Assembly: GCA_946415695.1 (NCBI GenBank)
Contig: CAMKTM010000057.1
Coordinates: 1 to 12,244, forward strand
DNA length: 12,244 nt
DNA from: an uncultured Prevotellaceae bacterium
GTDB lineage: Bacteria > Bacteroidota > Bacteroidia > Bacteroidales > Bacteroidaceae
Direction: 5' to 3'
A program made the translations under genes and the position numbers. The notes under the pieces are model-generated. The model was not told where the DNA came from. It searched no databases and worked only from the letters and a program-made list of their open reading frames with translations. This document shows positions 1 through 7,617 of this stretch, piece by piece (position 1 is the stretch's first letter; every line of letters starts with the position of its first letter).

Positions 1-117
1 AGGCACCACATCGTAGGGCTGCCCGTAGAAAACTTCGTCCCCGAAGCCGCCGACCTCAACGAGGACGGTAAAGTCAACGCACAAGACCTCATCATCCTCA
101 CAGGCAAACTGCATTAG
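1..117 (+). CDS. C-terminus of a secreted protein with dockerin-like repeat (partial)
   Basis: Frame 1 is open from the window edge to a TAG at 115-117 and gives 38 residues. The tail contains DLNEDGKVNAQDLIIL, which fits the calcium-binding loop and helix of a type I dockerin repeat (D-x-N-x-D-G-x-V-N-x-x-D). In Bacteroidales this motif often ends large secreted or surface proteins, including glycoside hydrolases and other carbohydrate-active proteins. Only one repeat is visible and the catalytic or binding part lies upstream of the window, so the protein's activity cannot be named. It is the only plus-strand gene seen and converges on pcrA; a hairpin terminator follows about 50 nt after the stop. 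The frame is clear; the dockerin call rests on one short motif. Confidence 0.7.
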   Translation, partial: RHHIVGLPVENFVPEAADLNEDGKVNAQDLIILTGKLH

Positions 118-167
118 CCCCTTTTCTGTTCCGGTTACGAACTGCAAAGAAAGCTATTCTTGGGCAG

Positions 168-212
168 AACAAAATCAGGCGTTTTTCAGAAGGAAAAACG
201 CCTGATTTTGTT
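168..212. terminator. Strong hairpin terminator between convergent genes
   Basis: Positions 168-187 and 193-212 are perfect reverse complements (20 bp) around a 5-nt loop. The stem has AT-rich outer ends and a GC core, and the plus strand continues TTTATT past it. It lies 51 nt after the dockerin-like stop and 136 nt after the pcrA stop on the other strand. The symmetric A and T runs suggest it ends transcription from both sides. Seen directly; termination is inferred. Confidence 0.8.
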
Positions 213-253
213 TATTGGTGTCCGGTTGGATTCTTATCAACTTCGCAGGGGGC

Positions 254-325
254 GTTGATTGCTTGTACATGTACGTGCAATTGCAAGTACATGACCATGC
301 AATTGCAAGTACATGACCATGCAAT
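254..325. repeat. 22-bp tandem repeat, array A (downstream of pcrA)
   Basis: Two identical 22-bp units occupy 276-297 and 298-319, each starting TGCAATTGCAAG and ending ATGACCA. A 6-nt partial unit follows at 320-325, and a degenerate unit (about 13 of 22 matches) precedes at 254-275. Each unit includes the palindrome GCAATTGC, and GTACATGTAC lies in the degenerate unit. The array lies 22 nt beyond the pcrA stop codon, between it and the shared terminator, so it would fall in the pcrA 3' untranslated region. There is no spacer between units, so it is not a CRISPR. Function unknown. Confidence 0.85.
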
Positions 326-347
326 AAAGACCCTGTGCGATGTTGCT

Positions 348-2747
348 TTACAACTTGGTGAGTTTTGCAAAGCGGAGCATGAGGACTTTTGTGCCGGCGT
401 TGTCGAACTGGACGGTCGCCTTGGCGTCGATGCCAGTGCCCTCAATACGCTGAACCGTGCCGCGGCCGAAGCGCTCATGAAGAACGGCGGCACCAATGGA
501 TAAGCCCCCTTGAGCTCCCTGAGCTCCTACAGCCTCTCTCCTGACCTCTTCCACGGGGGAAGCTACGTTGCCGCTGAAGGGATGTCTGATATTGGCATTG
601 AGCGAATGTGCTGCGGGATTGTGGTAATTACCCAAGCGGGAAACGGGAAGGGGACTGTTGGCTGCAGTGAAGGGGCGGGATTTTTCGGCAATATGGCCTC
701 CCTTTTGTGGGAGGTCGGAAGCGGGGCTACTCCTGAAGTACTTTTGCGGAATTTCGCGTATGAAGCGGCTTGGGCGCATATACTCCATCTTGCCGAAGCG
801 GAAACGCGACCTCGCGAAGGTGATGATGACTTGCCGTTCGGCTCTGGTCAGCGCGACATAGAAGAGGCGTCGCTCCTCCTCGAGGGCGCGGGGCGATTCG
901 TCCGACATCTCGCTGGGGAAAAGACCTTCCTCCAAGCCTGCGATAATGACGACAGGGAACTCCAGACCCTTTGCGGTGTGAATGGTCATCATGTTGACCT
1001 GGTCGGCATCTTTGTCCGCCTTGCCTCGGTCGAGGTCTGTGGCGAGGCTTGCCATTTGCAGGTAGTCGGCAAGCAGTATGCCCAGCCCTTGCTCCTGGTT
1101 GTCCTGCACAAAAGTGGCGATTCCATCGAGCATCTCCTGCATGTTCTCTTGCCTCGACACATCCTCCGGCTCGTGTCCGCTGAACACGTATTCCTGCAAA
1201 CCGCTCTCCTTGGCAATGCGCAAGGCAAGGGTGTAGGCGTCGTCGGTAGCAGCACTTTCGTGAAAAGTCTCTATCATTTCGTGGAACTCCTTCAGCCGTT
1301 TCGTGGTGCCGGCATTAAAAGGGAGAGACCCTCCCAAACCCTCCCTTAAAGGGAGGGCTTCCTTTGCGGAAAACTCGCCAGTTTTCTCCCCCTTTAAGGG
1401 GGAGTTAGAGAGGGTCCCCAAAGCATCCCAAACCGTGGTTTCTGCCTCAGCCGCTGCATCGAAGAGCTTGCGGACCGTTGTGTCGCCGATGCCTCGGGCT
1501 GGCTTGTTGATGATGCGGCGGAGGGATTCCTCGTCGTATGGATTGACCGCAAGGCGAAGGTAGCAGAGCATGTCCTTGACTTCCTCGCGCTGATAGAACG
1601 ACATGCCAGCATAGATGTGATAGGGCACGCGGCCGTAGAGGAAGCTATCCTCTATCTTTCGGCTCTGGGCGTTGGTGCGGTAGAGGACAGCGATGCCTTT
1701 GTAGGGAATGCCGGCACGATGCGCCCGCTGCACTTCCCGCAGGATGATGTTGGCTTCGTCGGTGTCGCTGTAGGCAGAGAAGAGAGCAATGGGGTTTCCT
1801 TCTTCTTTTTCGCTGAAGACATGCTTCGGTATCTGTTCGCGGTTGCCCTGGATGAGGCATCCGGCGGCGCCAACGATGGTTTGGGTGGAGCGGTAATTGC
1901 GTTCCAGCTTAAAGAGCCGTGCGCCGGGATAGTTCTCGCGGAAATGCAGGATGTTTTCAATCTCGGCACCGCGGAAGCTGTAGATGCTCTGTGCGTCGTC
2001 GCCCACGACGCAGACGCGCTGGCGGCGGTTTGTGAGGAGAAGGATGATTTGGTGCTGGGCATAGTTGGTGTCCTGATACTCATCGACGAGGACGAAGTGG
2101 AAGCGTTCCTGCCAGGCATCGGCCACCTCCGGGTTGTGCCTCAGCAGAAGCCACATGTTCAGAAGCAGGTCGTCGAAGTCCATCGCATTCGCCTGTTTGC
2201 AGCGCTCTTGGTAGCGATTGTAAATCTCGGGAATGAGGGCACGGTTCATCATTTGGTCGCTGTCGCGGAACTCGCGAATAGACGTGTAGGCGGAGGGCAG
2301 TATGAGATGGTTCTTGGCGGCGGAGATGCGGCTCTGCACCGCACTGGGCTTATAGACTTTCTCGTCGAGGTTCATCTCGCGGATGATGTGCTTGATGAGG
2401 CCGAGACTGTCGGAGGAGTCGTAGATGGTGTAGTTGGTGTCGTAGCCCAGGCGATGCCCTTCGATGCGAAGAATGCGGGCGAAGATGCTGTGGAAGGTGC
2501 CCATCCAGAGTTTTTCGGCTTTCTCGGGCGAGACGAGCGTAGCGATGCGTTCGCGCATCTCGCGAGCCGCCTTATTGGTGAAGGTGAGCGCCAGGATGTT
2601 CCATGGCTGCATCCCCTGTTCCAGCAAGTAAGCGATTTTGTGGGTGAGGACACGCGTCTTGCCACTTCCTGCACCGGCTATGACAAGCGAAGGCGCATCA
2701 ATGCAAAGCACCGCTTCAAGCTGACTTTTATCTAATTCACTATTCAT
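348..2747 (-). CDS. pcrA: PcrA/UvrD-type superfamily 1 DNA helicase
   Basis: A 799-residue ATP-dependent 3'-5' DNA helicase of the UvrD/Rep/PcrA family, acting in DNA repair, replication restart and removal of bound proteins. The SF1A motifs are present in order: Walker A AGAGSGKT (24-31), motif Ia LTFTNKAA (about 54-61), motif II DEYQDTN (222-228), motif III VVGDDAQSIYSFRGA (247-261), motif IV LERNYRST (281-288), motif V MTIHTAKGLEF (587-597) and motif VI EEERRLFYVALTRA (623-636). A variable linker (about 670-745) leads to a C-terminal Tudor-like domain (about 750-799). The ATG at 2747 begins MNSELDKSQLEAV, the usual family N-terminus. The odd feature is residues 444-474, an in-frame palindromic-element insertion in the 2B region after the conserved RIINKPARGIG segment; relatives, as I recall them, have only a short linker there. 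The motifs are intact, so the enzyme is probably active. The gene stands alone after a 117-nt gap. Confidence 0.97.
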   Translation of the reverse strand: MNSELDKSQLEAVLCIDAPSLVIAGAGSGKTRVLTHKIAYLLEQGMQPWNILALTFTNKAAREMRERIATLVSPEKAEKLWMGTFHSIFARILRIEGHRLGYDTNYTIYDSSDSLGLIKHIIREMNLDEKVYKPSAVQSRISAAKNHLILPSAYTSIREFRDSDQMMNRALIPEIYNRYQERCKQANAMDFDDLLLNMWLLLRHNPEVADAWQERFHFVLVDEYQDTNYAQHQIILLLTNRRQRVCVVGDDAQSIYSFRGAEIENILHFRENYPGARLFKLERNYRSTQTIVGAAGCLIQGNREQIPKHVFSEKEEGNPIALFSAYSDTDEANIILREVQRAHRAGIPYKGIAVLYRTNAQSRKIEDSFLYGRVPYHIYAGMSFYQREEVKDMLCYLRLAVNPYDEESLRRIINKPARGIGDTTVRKLFDAAAEAETTVWDALGTLSNSPLKGEKTGEFSAKEALPLREGLGGSLPFNAGTTKRLKEFHEMIETFHESAATDDAYTLALRIAKESGLQEYVFSGHEPEDVSRQENMQEMLDGIATFVQDNQEQGLGILLADYLQMASLATDLDRGKADKDADQVNMMTIHTAKGLEFPVVIIAGLEEGLFPSEMSDESPRALEEERRLFYVALTRAERQVIITFARSRFRFGKMEYMRPSRFIREIPQKYFRSSPASDLPQKGGHIAEKSRPFTAANSPLPVSRLGNYHNPAAHSLNANIRHPFSGNVASPVEEVRREAVGAQGAQGGLSIGAAVLHERFGRGTVQRIEGTGIDAKATVQFDNAGTKVLMLRFAKLTKL
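1327..1416. repeat. Palindromic element copy 1, inserted in frame within pcrA
   Basis: A nested palindrome of about 90 bp (30 codons). The outer arms GACCCTC (1327-1333) and GAGGGTC (1410-1416) are complementary. Each arm holds its own hairpin: CCCTCCC/GGGAGGG at 1339-1357 and CTCCCCC/GGGGGAG at 1386-1404. The centre has a third stem, GAAAACT (1369-1375) with AGTTTTC (1380-1386). In the pcrA frame it encodes a run from LSNSPLKGEK to LPLREGLGG without a stop. It shares arm sequence with the copy at 9346-9455, which shows it is a dispersed repeat and not native helicase sequence. No transposase is present, so mobility would have to be supplied in trans. Confidence 0.88.
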
Positions 2748-2775
2748 AAATCGTAATTTTGCCTCTCTTTGTAGT

Positions 2776-2864
2776 TAAGTAGTCAGTAGTTAAGCCGAAT
2801 GTTTTGGCTCTTTGCACTCAGCAGAAAGTGTTATTGGCTTAATTACTTAACTACTGACTACTTA
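2776..2864. repeat. 19-bp inverted repeat filling the gap before pcrA
   Basis: Positions 2776-2794 and 2846-2864 are perfect inverted repeats, separated by 51 nt. The right arm begins immediately after the stop codon of the upstream membrane-protein gene. TTAAGCC (2790-2796) can instead pair with GGCTTAA (2836-2842), leaving an 8-nt bulge on the right side. The left arm contains a 9-bp direct repeat (GTAGTTAAG at 2771 and 2786). It could be a terminator for the signalling operon, part of the pcrA leader, or a small mobile-element relic. No clear target-site duplication or T-run was seen. No convincing Bacteroidales promoter for pcrA was found in this gap. Confidence 0.7.
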
Positions 2865-3419
2865 TTATGAATTCATATATGCCAGGCACTGCCAGCAGAA
2901 GGACAGGACGATGGCAAGGGGAATGAAAAGCGGATAGCTGCGGATGCCGTGGGTAAGCATCTTGGTCCATGATTCGTGCTTGCCGTGCCCGTAGCAGAGG
3001 CAAAAAACGATGAAGGAGAACCACCCGAGGAAGAGCAATCCGTCGAGCAAAGGACTTCCGGCAAAACCGCCTGTAACACTGAGCAAAGGGCTCTCTGGAG
3101 CCGCTGCTGCAAGCAAGACAGGGATGAAGACGATGGCATAGACAGCAAGATAGCGAAGGAAACGCGCCTCGCGGAATGCGCGGCCCAGCGGAAGGATTCC
3201 ACTCTCCTTTATCACGCCTTGCATCATCAGGCAGCACAGCACACACATCACCAAGCGGCTGTGAATGCAGTCGTTGATGTGGCGGAAGAGCCACCTCAAC
3301 CCCTCTTCGTCGAGAATGCTTCGGCAAGGCACTCCCAATGCCGACAATACCCACGAGACGAAGGGCAGCAATGCCGCTACGACGAGGGCAAAGACGAAGA
3401 CTCGCTCACTATTGTTCAT
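2865..3419 (-). CDS. Small polytopic membrane protein resembling the AbgT N-terminus
   Basis: A 184-residue protein with about five hydrophobic segments: roughly 7-27, 53-68, 85-105, 125-145 and 160-180. The stretch around SILDEEGLRWLFRHI followed by a membrane segment and GVIKESGI resembles, from memory, the start of AbgT-family transporters, in which a loop like LLSxEGIRW precedes a helix and a GVxExSG motif. AbgT transporters are around 500 residues, so this would be a shortened or divergent relative that probably lacks the full transport fold. The reading frame is open up to 3473, but the ATG at 3419 (MNNSERVFVF) is preferred because it places a membrane helix at the N-terminus. That start overlaps the end of the response-regulator gene by 11 bp, which suggests translational coupling. 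A uniquely Bacteroidales membrane protein with only chance similarity remains possible. Confidence 0.75.
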   Translation of the reverse strand: MNNSERVFVFALVVAALLPFVSWVLSALGVPCRSILDEEGLRWLFRHINDCIHSRLVMCVLCCLMMQGVIKESGILPLGRAFREARFLRYLAVYAIVFIPVLLAAAAPESPLLSVTGGFAGSPLLDGLLFLGWFSFIVFCLCYGHGKHESWTKMLTHGIRSYPLFIPLAIVLSFCWQCLAYMNS

Positions 3420-4131
3420 CAGCAATAAGGTTATCGGGGTCGATGATGTGCAACTGAATGGCACGCACCACAAGCCGAACAGCGTTGACGCCGCCCTGCT
3501 CGCGCTCGGAGAACAGACGGCTCACGAGGTCTGCTTGGCGCTTCTCAAGGCTCTTCGTGCTGAAAGGCATCTGGCGAAGACCTGCTATCATATCCTTCGT
3601 ATAGCCAAGAGCAAGATGCCGGAGGAAACGCTCGTCGTATTCATCTATCTCATACTCAACGAAGGCATCGACAGAAGCCTGCTCGCCCAACACGACCTTG
3701 CGGAAGCGCGCCATCACCTTCTCGAGGAAAGGTTCGTTGAAGACCAGATGCCTGCCGTGCATGACCTGCATTACATCGTCGCGCTGAAGGAGGTTGCCCG
3801 TCTTGAGGATGATGCCGTCGGCTCCTGCACCAAGCACCTCTATCCAAAGGCGCTCGTTGAGAATCTCGCCGGTGAAGACGAGTATCTTCATGTCGGCATA
3901 GCGAGTGCGCAGCTGCCGGCAGATGTCCACGCCAACGGTCGTGCTGCCGCCCAGTCCAAGGTCGAGCAGAACGAGGTCGGGCTGCCCTTCGCGCATCAAC
4001 TTCCAAAAGTCGCTTTCGCCCGATGCTGTGCCGATAATCTCTGCTTCAGGCACTTCGGTCTGCAGTATCTGCTGGGTGCCTTTAAGCTCCAGCTTGTCGT
4101 CCTCGACGATGATTACTTTGAATTTTTCCAT
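3409..4131 (-). CDS. Response regulator, receiver plus LuxR/NarL-like HTH
   Basis: A 240-residue cytoplasmic regulator. The receiver domain spans about 1-125, with the acidic pair D11/D12 in VIIVEDD, phosphoacceptor D57 in LVLLDLGLGG, the switch threonine T87 in ILVFTGE and the conserved lysine K110. The C-terminal part (about 163-232) has the layout of a GerE/LuxR DNA-binding domain: ERFLRHLALGYTKDMIAGLR, then a helix around STKSLEKRQADL, then NAVRLVVRAIQLHII. It is divergent, with an unusual MPF where family members usually have an isoleucine-serine turn, so DNA binding is likely but less certain than phosphorylation. The gene starts 30 nt after the tandem sensor kinase ends, which makes the kinase its probable partner. 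The stop is TAG, and the next gene starts inside this one. Confidence 0.93.
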   Translation of the reverse strand: MEKFKVIIVEDDKLELKGTQQILQTEVPEAEIIGTASGESDFWKLMREGQPDLVLLDLGLGGSTTVGVDICRQLRTRYADMKILVFTGEILNERLWIEVLGAGADGIILKTGNLLQRDDVMQVMHGRHLVFNEPFLEKVMARFRKVVLGEQASVDAFVEYEIDEYDERFLRHLALGYTKDMIAGLRQMPFSTKSLEKRQADLVSRLFSEREQGGVNAVRLVVRAIQLHIIDPDNLIADEQ

Positions 4132-4140
4132 ATATTCGGT

Positions 4141-4166
4141 TCGTTTATGTCGTTTATGTCGTTATG
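4141..4166. repeat. 9-bp micro-repeat in the kinase-regulator gap
   Basis: TCGTTTATG is repeated at 4141-4149 and 4150-4158, followed by an 8-nt variant at 4159-4166. It fills most of the 30-nt gap and runs over the kinase stop codon (TAA at 4164-4162). It may reflect replication slippage. It sits just upstream of the regulator start, where a copy-number change would alter the spacing between stop and start. Confidence 0.6.
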
Positions 4167-7100
4167 TCTTTTTGGGCAGTGAGAAGAAGATTCTGAAGCC
4201 TTGCTCTGTGTTCTCTGCTTCAAGCCGAAGTCCTGGATGTCCGCAGGCAGCATCGTGCTCGCGCACTATCTGCCGCATGACGAGATATTCCAGCCGCTCG
4301 GTTTGTGGCGAGAAGAGGTTCGATATTTGTTGAGCCGAGAGCCGCTGTCCCTCTGCATTAAATATAATATGGTACATGCTGCCGTGCTGCTCGACGGAGA
4401 GTGTGGCGTTTCTTGGCACGACCGCAAGCATTTGGTCGAGAAAAACGTGGAGCAGCATCTTGTCTCCCTTAACCCAGGCATCCGTAGGCTCACACTTGAC
4501 GGCATTCGTCTTTGAAGCGTATTCGAAGAGGTCGCTGACGGGTATCGGCTGCAAACGCAGGAGAGATTGGTCGGTCTGCCGTTGTGCCTGCTCATAGAGG
4601 AGCATGTAGATGTGCCTGTAATAGGTGACGAGGTCGAGAAGGTTGTGCCGCGTCTCGCTGTCAATATCGTGCTTTTGCATGTCGTCCGCCATTTGCTTTA
4701 TGCGTGGAGGGAAGTACATCGTCTCGTGCTTGATGGAGCTCAGCGAGTTGTCGAGTATCTGGTTCATTACATAGAGGCGGTCGTGCTCGAAGCGCCAGCG
4801 CTGAGTCTTTTCTTCGGCTTCTTCTGTGGCGGCTTTTGTCTCTTGAACCTTTGCCAAGTCGGACGAAAACATCTGCTGCAACTTCTGCACAGGCTGCTTG
4901 AGCTGTGGCTGTGCAAGACCGCTGATGATGTTGCGCAGCTCGCTGTCGAATGTTGCGGCATCTTCCGGGAAAGAGCGAAGCACAGCCGTGAGATGCTGAT
5001 AAAGCTCGTCGAGCGAGGCACGGTGGCGCAAGCGATGGCGCAGCATTATCATGTAGAACAGTACAAGAGAGACGAGGAGCAGCAGGACTATGAGGACGTA
5101 AAGGACGCGCGAGTCTGCCGTCATCTTCTCGAGTCGCAGGCAATCGGAGGCAAGCGAACCGTCGGTGCTATAAAGCCGATGCAGGCGCACACACTCGCCG
5201 TTGCTGTGGCGATAGACATCCCAACGTCCAAGAGCCTGTGCCGCAATAGCTTGTTCGTTGTAGAGAGAGACAAGCAGCGGAGTATCGACTGGAGCCTCCA
5301 TCAGGCGGATGGCGCTGTCTGAATATAGGCAAGCATCGGCATAACGTCCCTGAAGATTGGCCATGTAGGTGGAGTCGAAGAGCTCTTGAGTGCGTCCTGG
5401 CATTGCATGAAGAGAGAGGTTGCATAGCAGGAGTATCAGCATGGGCAGTACTCGCGGCAGGCGGAACCAGAAGCGGCTGCCCCGTCCCTGCTCGCTCTCG
5501 ACGCCGAAGTCGCACACATTGAAATGCGATGAGAGTTTGCGATAACTGTTGATAATGCCTTTGCAGTTCATAATTCCGAAGCCGAAGCCTTTGCTTGCGT
5601 TCTTCGTTCCGATGCGATTCGGGTCATAGACTTTGCTGTCACAAAGAGTCTTTACGTCTTCCGGAGACAGCCCGACGCCTGTGTCGCAGACGCTAACCTC
5701 CACGTAATCGTCGGTGGCATTGAGCGCGACGGACACCTTCCCTCCGGCTGGTGTGAACTTGCGGGCATTGTTTACCAGCGTGTTGACCATGAAGAGCGTC
5801 AGCGGCTTGTCGGCTTTCACTTGAAGTTCCGTCTCGGGAACGTCGAGCGTGAGCTGTTGTTGGGCGAAAGTGTATTGCTGCATTGAAATGACATGCAGTA
5901 CGTCGGCAAGAGGGAAGCGTGTCACCCGAAGGCTGAGCTTCCCTTGCTGCACTTGAATCCATTCCGTCAGGCGGTCGTTGATGGTCATCATGCCCGAACA
6001 CAGCTCCTGTATGTATGAGAGGTGCTCCGTAGCGTTCTCGCCTGCTTCGTCGAGCTTCTTCACCTCGGCAATGACGCGGTCGAGGTAGGGGATGATGGCG
6101 TACACGACAGACAGCTTTGTGCGCTGCATGATGTGTCGCTGCTTTTGCTGCTGCATACGCTGCTGCATGACTTCGCACTCTTCCTGGAGTTCTTCTTGTC
6201 GTTCTTCGCTTTCTTGCAAAAGGTTCTGTAGCCGCTGCTGTGCCTGCTGGTATTCTTTGCTGGAGCTTATCTCGCGGACTTGTTGCTCGAAGGAGCGCGA
6301 CCGATGCCCCAACTGTCGATAATAAATGAAGGAAAGGACTACAACCACTACGACAAGCAGGAGGAGCAGGAGGAATTGTATCTGTTCGCTGCGTACTTCC
6401 TGTTTGAGCAAAGCTTTACGGCTGTCGAGCTCTTTGTTCTGGCGCGACTGGTCGAGCAGGTCGAGATAAGTGTTGCGATGGTTGTCGGCGCGAGTTTTGT
6501 CGCCTAAAGCGCTGTAGGTGAGGCTGAGGTTCTCGTGTATGCCGGCCAGCCAGGGCGTCACCTGATAGGGCGAACGCCGGTGGTCGGAAGCTAAATGCAG
6601 GGCGGAGCGGAAGCTCTTGAGTGCTTCCTCGTAATGTTCTGCTGAGAAATACACCTCGCCCAAAGTTCGCAATGCGCAGGCGGTTTGGAAGAGGTCGCGA
6701 TATTGGCGGAAGAGAGATACGGAGTGATGTGACAAGGCTGCTGCGAACTGGTATCTTGACGTGAGCAAGGAGTCGGTCTGCCAACGCCGGTGGTGTTCGT
6801 AGAGGTAACTGTAGGCGTCTAAGCGTTGCTGCTTGAGCAATGTGGCACGGAGCGAGTCGGCTACCATGGCAGAAAGCGACTGCAAGGCATTGGCCTCGAA
6901 GTAAGCGTAGTGCTTAACCCTTGCCAGTGTATAGACGCGTATGAGATGGTCGAATTCCGTGATGGTCACTTCTTCGGGCGTTCCCTCCAGGAGTCCGCCG
7001 CTGCCCAGCATATAGTGATAGTAGAGCCACTGCGTCGTGTCCGTCTCGAGATTGACGTATTGTGCGGCATCCTGTATTTCGTGGCGTGCTGCGCTGTCTT

Positions 7101-7605
7101 GTCCCAAGTAATAGTAATAAGTTGAGGCCACGATGTGGAACTCCGTCAAGGCATAGTGCAGACGCTGTTTCTGGCGTGCCGTAAGGTTGTTCTCTTCGGA
7201 AAGGATGCGGCTGATGCGTTTTTGAGCACGGAGACGAGCGTCGAAGAAGGACTTTCCTTGCCCTATTCGCTGCATGACTTTCATCCGGAGAACATCGGCG
7301 CAAAGCAGTTCCAACTGGTTATGGCTCAGGCTATAGACTTTCTGCAGGAGGTGCAGGGCCTGGTCGTATCGCATTTGTTGATAGGCGATGTAGGCCATGT
7401 TGTTGAGCGCTTCCGCCTTGCCGTCGGAGTCGTCGGCGGAATAGGCATAGGCGTTCTTTGCCGCTTCGAGCGAAGCAGAGACATCCGAATAGCGCAGCCG
7501 ATAAGCCAAGTCGTTGCTCTCGGAGGACATTGCATCTCTTTCGCTGACCGGTGAGCAGGCAGCAAGAGTAATGAGAAGAGAGAGAAAGACGACCCGGATG
7601 TACAT
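4162..7605 (-). CDS. Tandem membrane sensor kinase with periplasmic TPR domain
   Basis: An 1147-residue two-module protein. Module 1: lipoprotein-like signal with lipobox LAAC (C17), TPR-rich periplasmic region (about 30-390), membrane helix 410-428, glutamine-rich coiled coil (435-495) and a HATPase domain with N-box VNNARKF (611-617), G1 box DTGVGL (641-646) and G2 box KGFGFGI (672-678). No canonical HisKA box is visible; H491 is one candidate. Module 2: membrane helix about 717-735, short TPR-like periplasmic part (738-830), helix 834-855, coiled coil, a HisKA-like box IKHETMYFP (H960) and a degenerate HATPase region (about 1045-1144) without N or G boxes. Alternating helices keep both kinase regions in the cytoplasm. 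The organisation recalls Bacteroidales kinases with DUF5112/DUF5113 regions; I could not verify this. The cognate regulator follows 30 nt downstream and the PAP2 gene ends 12 nt upstream. The ATG at 7605 gives the signal sequence. Confidence 0.92.
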   Translation of the reverse strand: MYIRVVFLSLLITLAACSPVSERDAMSSESNDLAYRLRYSDVSASLEAAKNAYAYSADDSDGKAEALNNMAYIAYQQMRYDQALHLLQKVYSLSHNQLELLCADVLRMKVMQRIGQGKSFFDARLRAQKRISRILSEENNLTARQKQRLHYALTEFHIVASTYYYYLGQDSAARHEIQDAAQYVNLETDTTQWLYYHYMLGSGGLLEGTPEEVTITEFDHLIRVYTLARVKHYAYFEANALQSLSAMVADSLRATLLKQQRLDAYSYLYEHHRRWQTDSLLTSRYQFAAALSHHSVSLFRQYRDLFQTACALRTLGEVYFSAEHYEEALKSFRSALHLASDHRRSPYQVTPWLAGIHENLSLTYSALGDKTRADNHRNTYLDLLDQSRQNKELDSRKALLKQEVRSEQIQFLLLLLLVVVVVVLSFIYYRQLGHRSRSFEQQVREISSSKEYQQAQQRLQNLLQESEERQEELQEECEVMQQRMQQQKQRHIMQRTKLSVVYAIIPYLDRVIAEVKKLDEAGENATEHLSYIQELCSGMMTINDRLTEWIQVQQGKLSLRVTRFPLADVLHVISMQQYTFAQQQLTLDVPETELQVKADKPLTLFMVNTLVNNARKFTPAGGKVSVALNATDDYVEVSVCDTGVGLSPEDVKTLCDSKVYDPNRIGTKNASKGFGFGIMNCKGIINSYRKLSSHFNVCDFGVESEQGRGSRFWFRLPRVLPMLILLLCNLSLHAMPGRTQELFDSTYMANLQGRYADACLYSDSAIRLMEAPVDTPLLVSLYNEQAIAAQALGRWDVYRHSNGECVRLHRLYSTDGSLASDCLRLEKMTADSRVLYVLIVLLLLVSLVLFYMIMLRHRLRHRASLDELYQHLTAVLRSFPEDAATFDSELRNIISGLAQPQLKQPVQKLQQMFSSDLAKVQETKAATEEAEEKTQRWRFEHDRLYVMNQILDNSLSSIKHETMYFPPRIKQMADDMQKHDIDSETRHNLLDLVTYYRHIYMLLYEQAQRQTDQSLLRLQPIPVSDLFEYASKTNAVKCEPTDAWVKGDKMLLHVFLDQMLAVVPRNATLSVEQHGSMYHIIFNAEGQRLSAQQISNLFSPQTERLEYLVMRQIVREHDAACGHPGLRLEAENTEQGFRIFFSLPKKT

Positions 7606-7617
7606 TTATGAACTACT

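Noticed and set aside
510..1349. Plus-strand open frame (279 codons) opposite the pcrA 3' half
   Set aside because: Antisense shadow of a well-supported helicase gene; its end runs into the palindromic element.
1327..1416. Insertion sequence with transposase
   Set aside because: The element is about 90 bp and contains no transposase frame or obvious target-site duplication; it is a non-autonomous repeat.
1617..2735. Long plus-strand open frame (372 codons) opposite pcrA
   Set aside because: It is antisense to conserved helicase motifs, its translation has no recognisable domain, and GC-rich codons on the coding strand easily create such open frames.
3420..3473. Upstream extension of the AbgT-like protein to 3473
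   Set aside because: It would add 18 residues before the first helix and lie entirely within the response-regulator gene; the ATG at 3419 gives a natural membrane-protein start.
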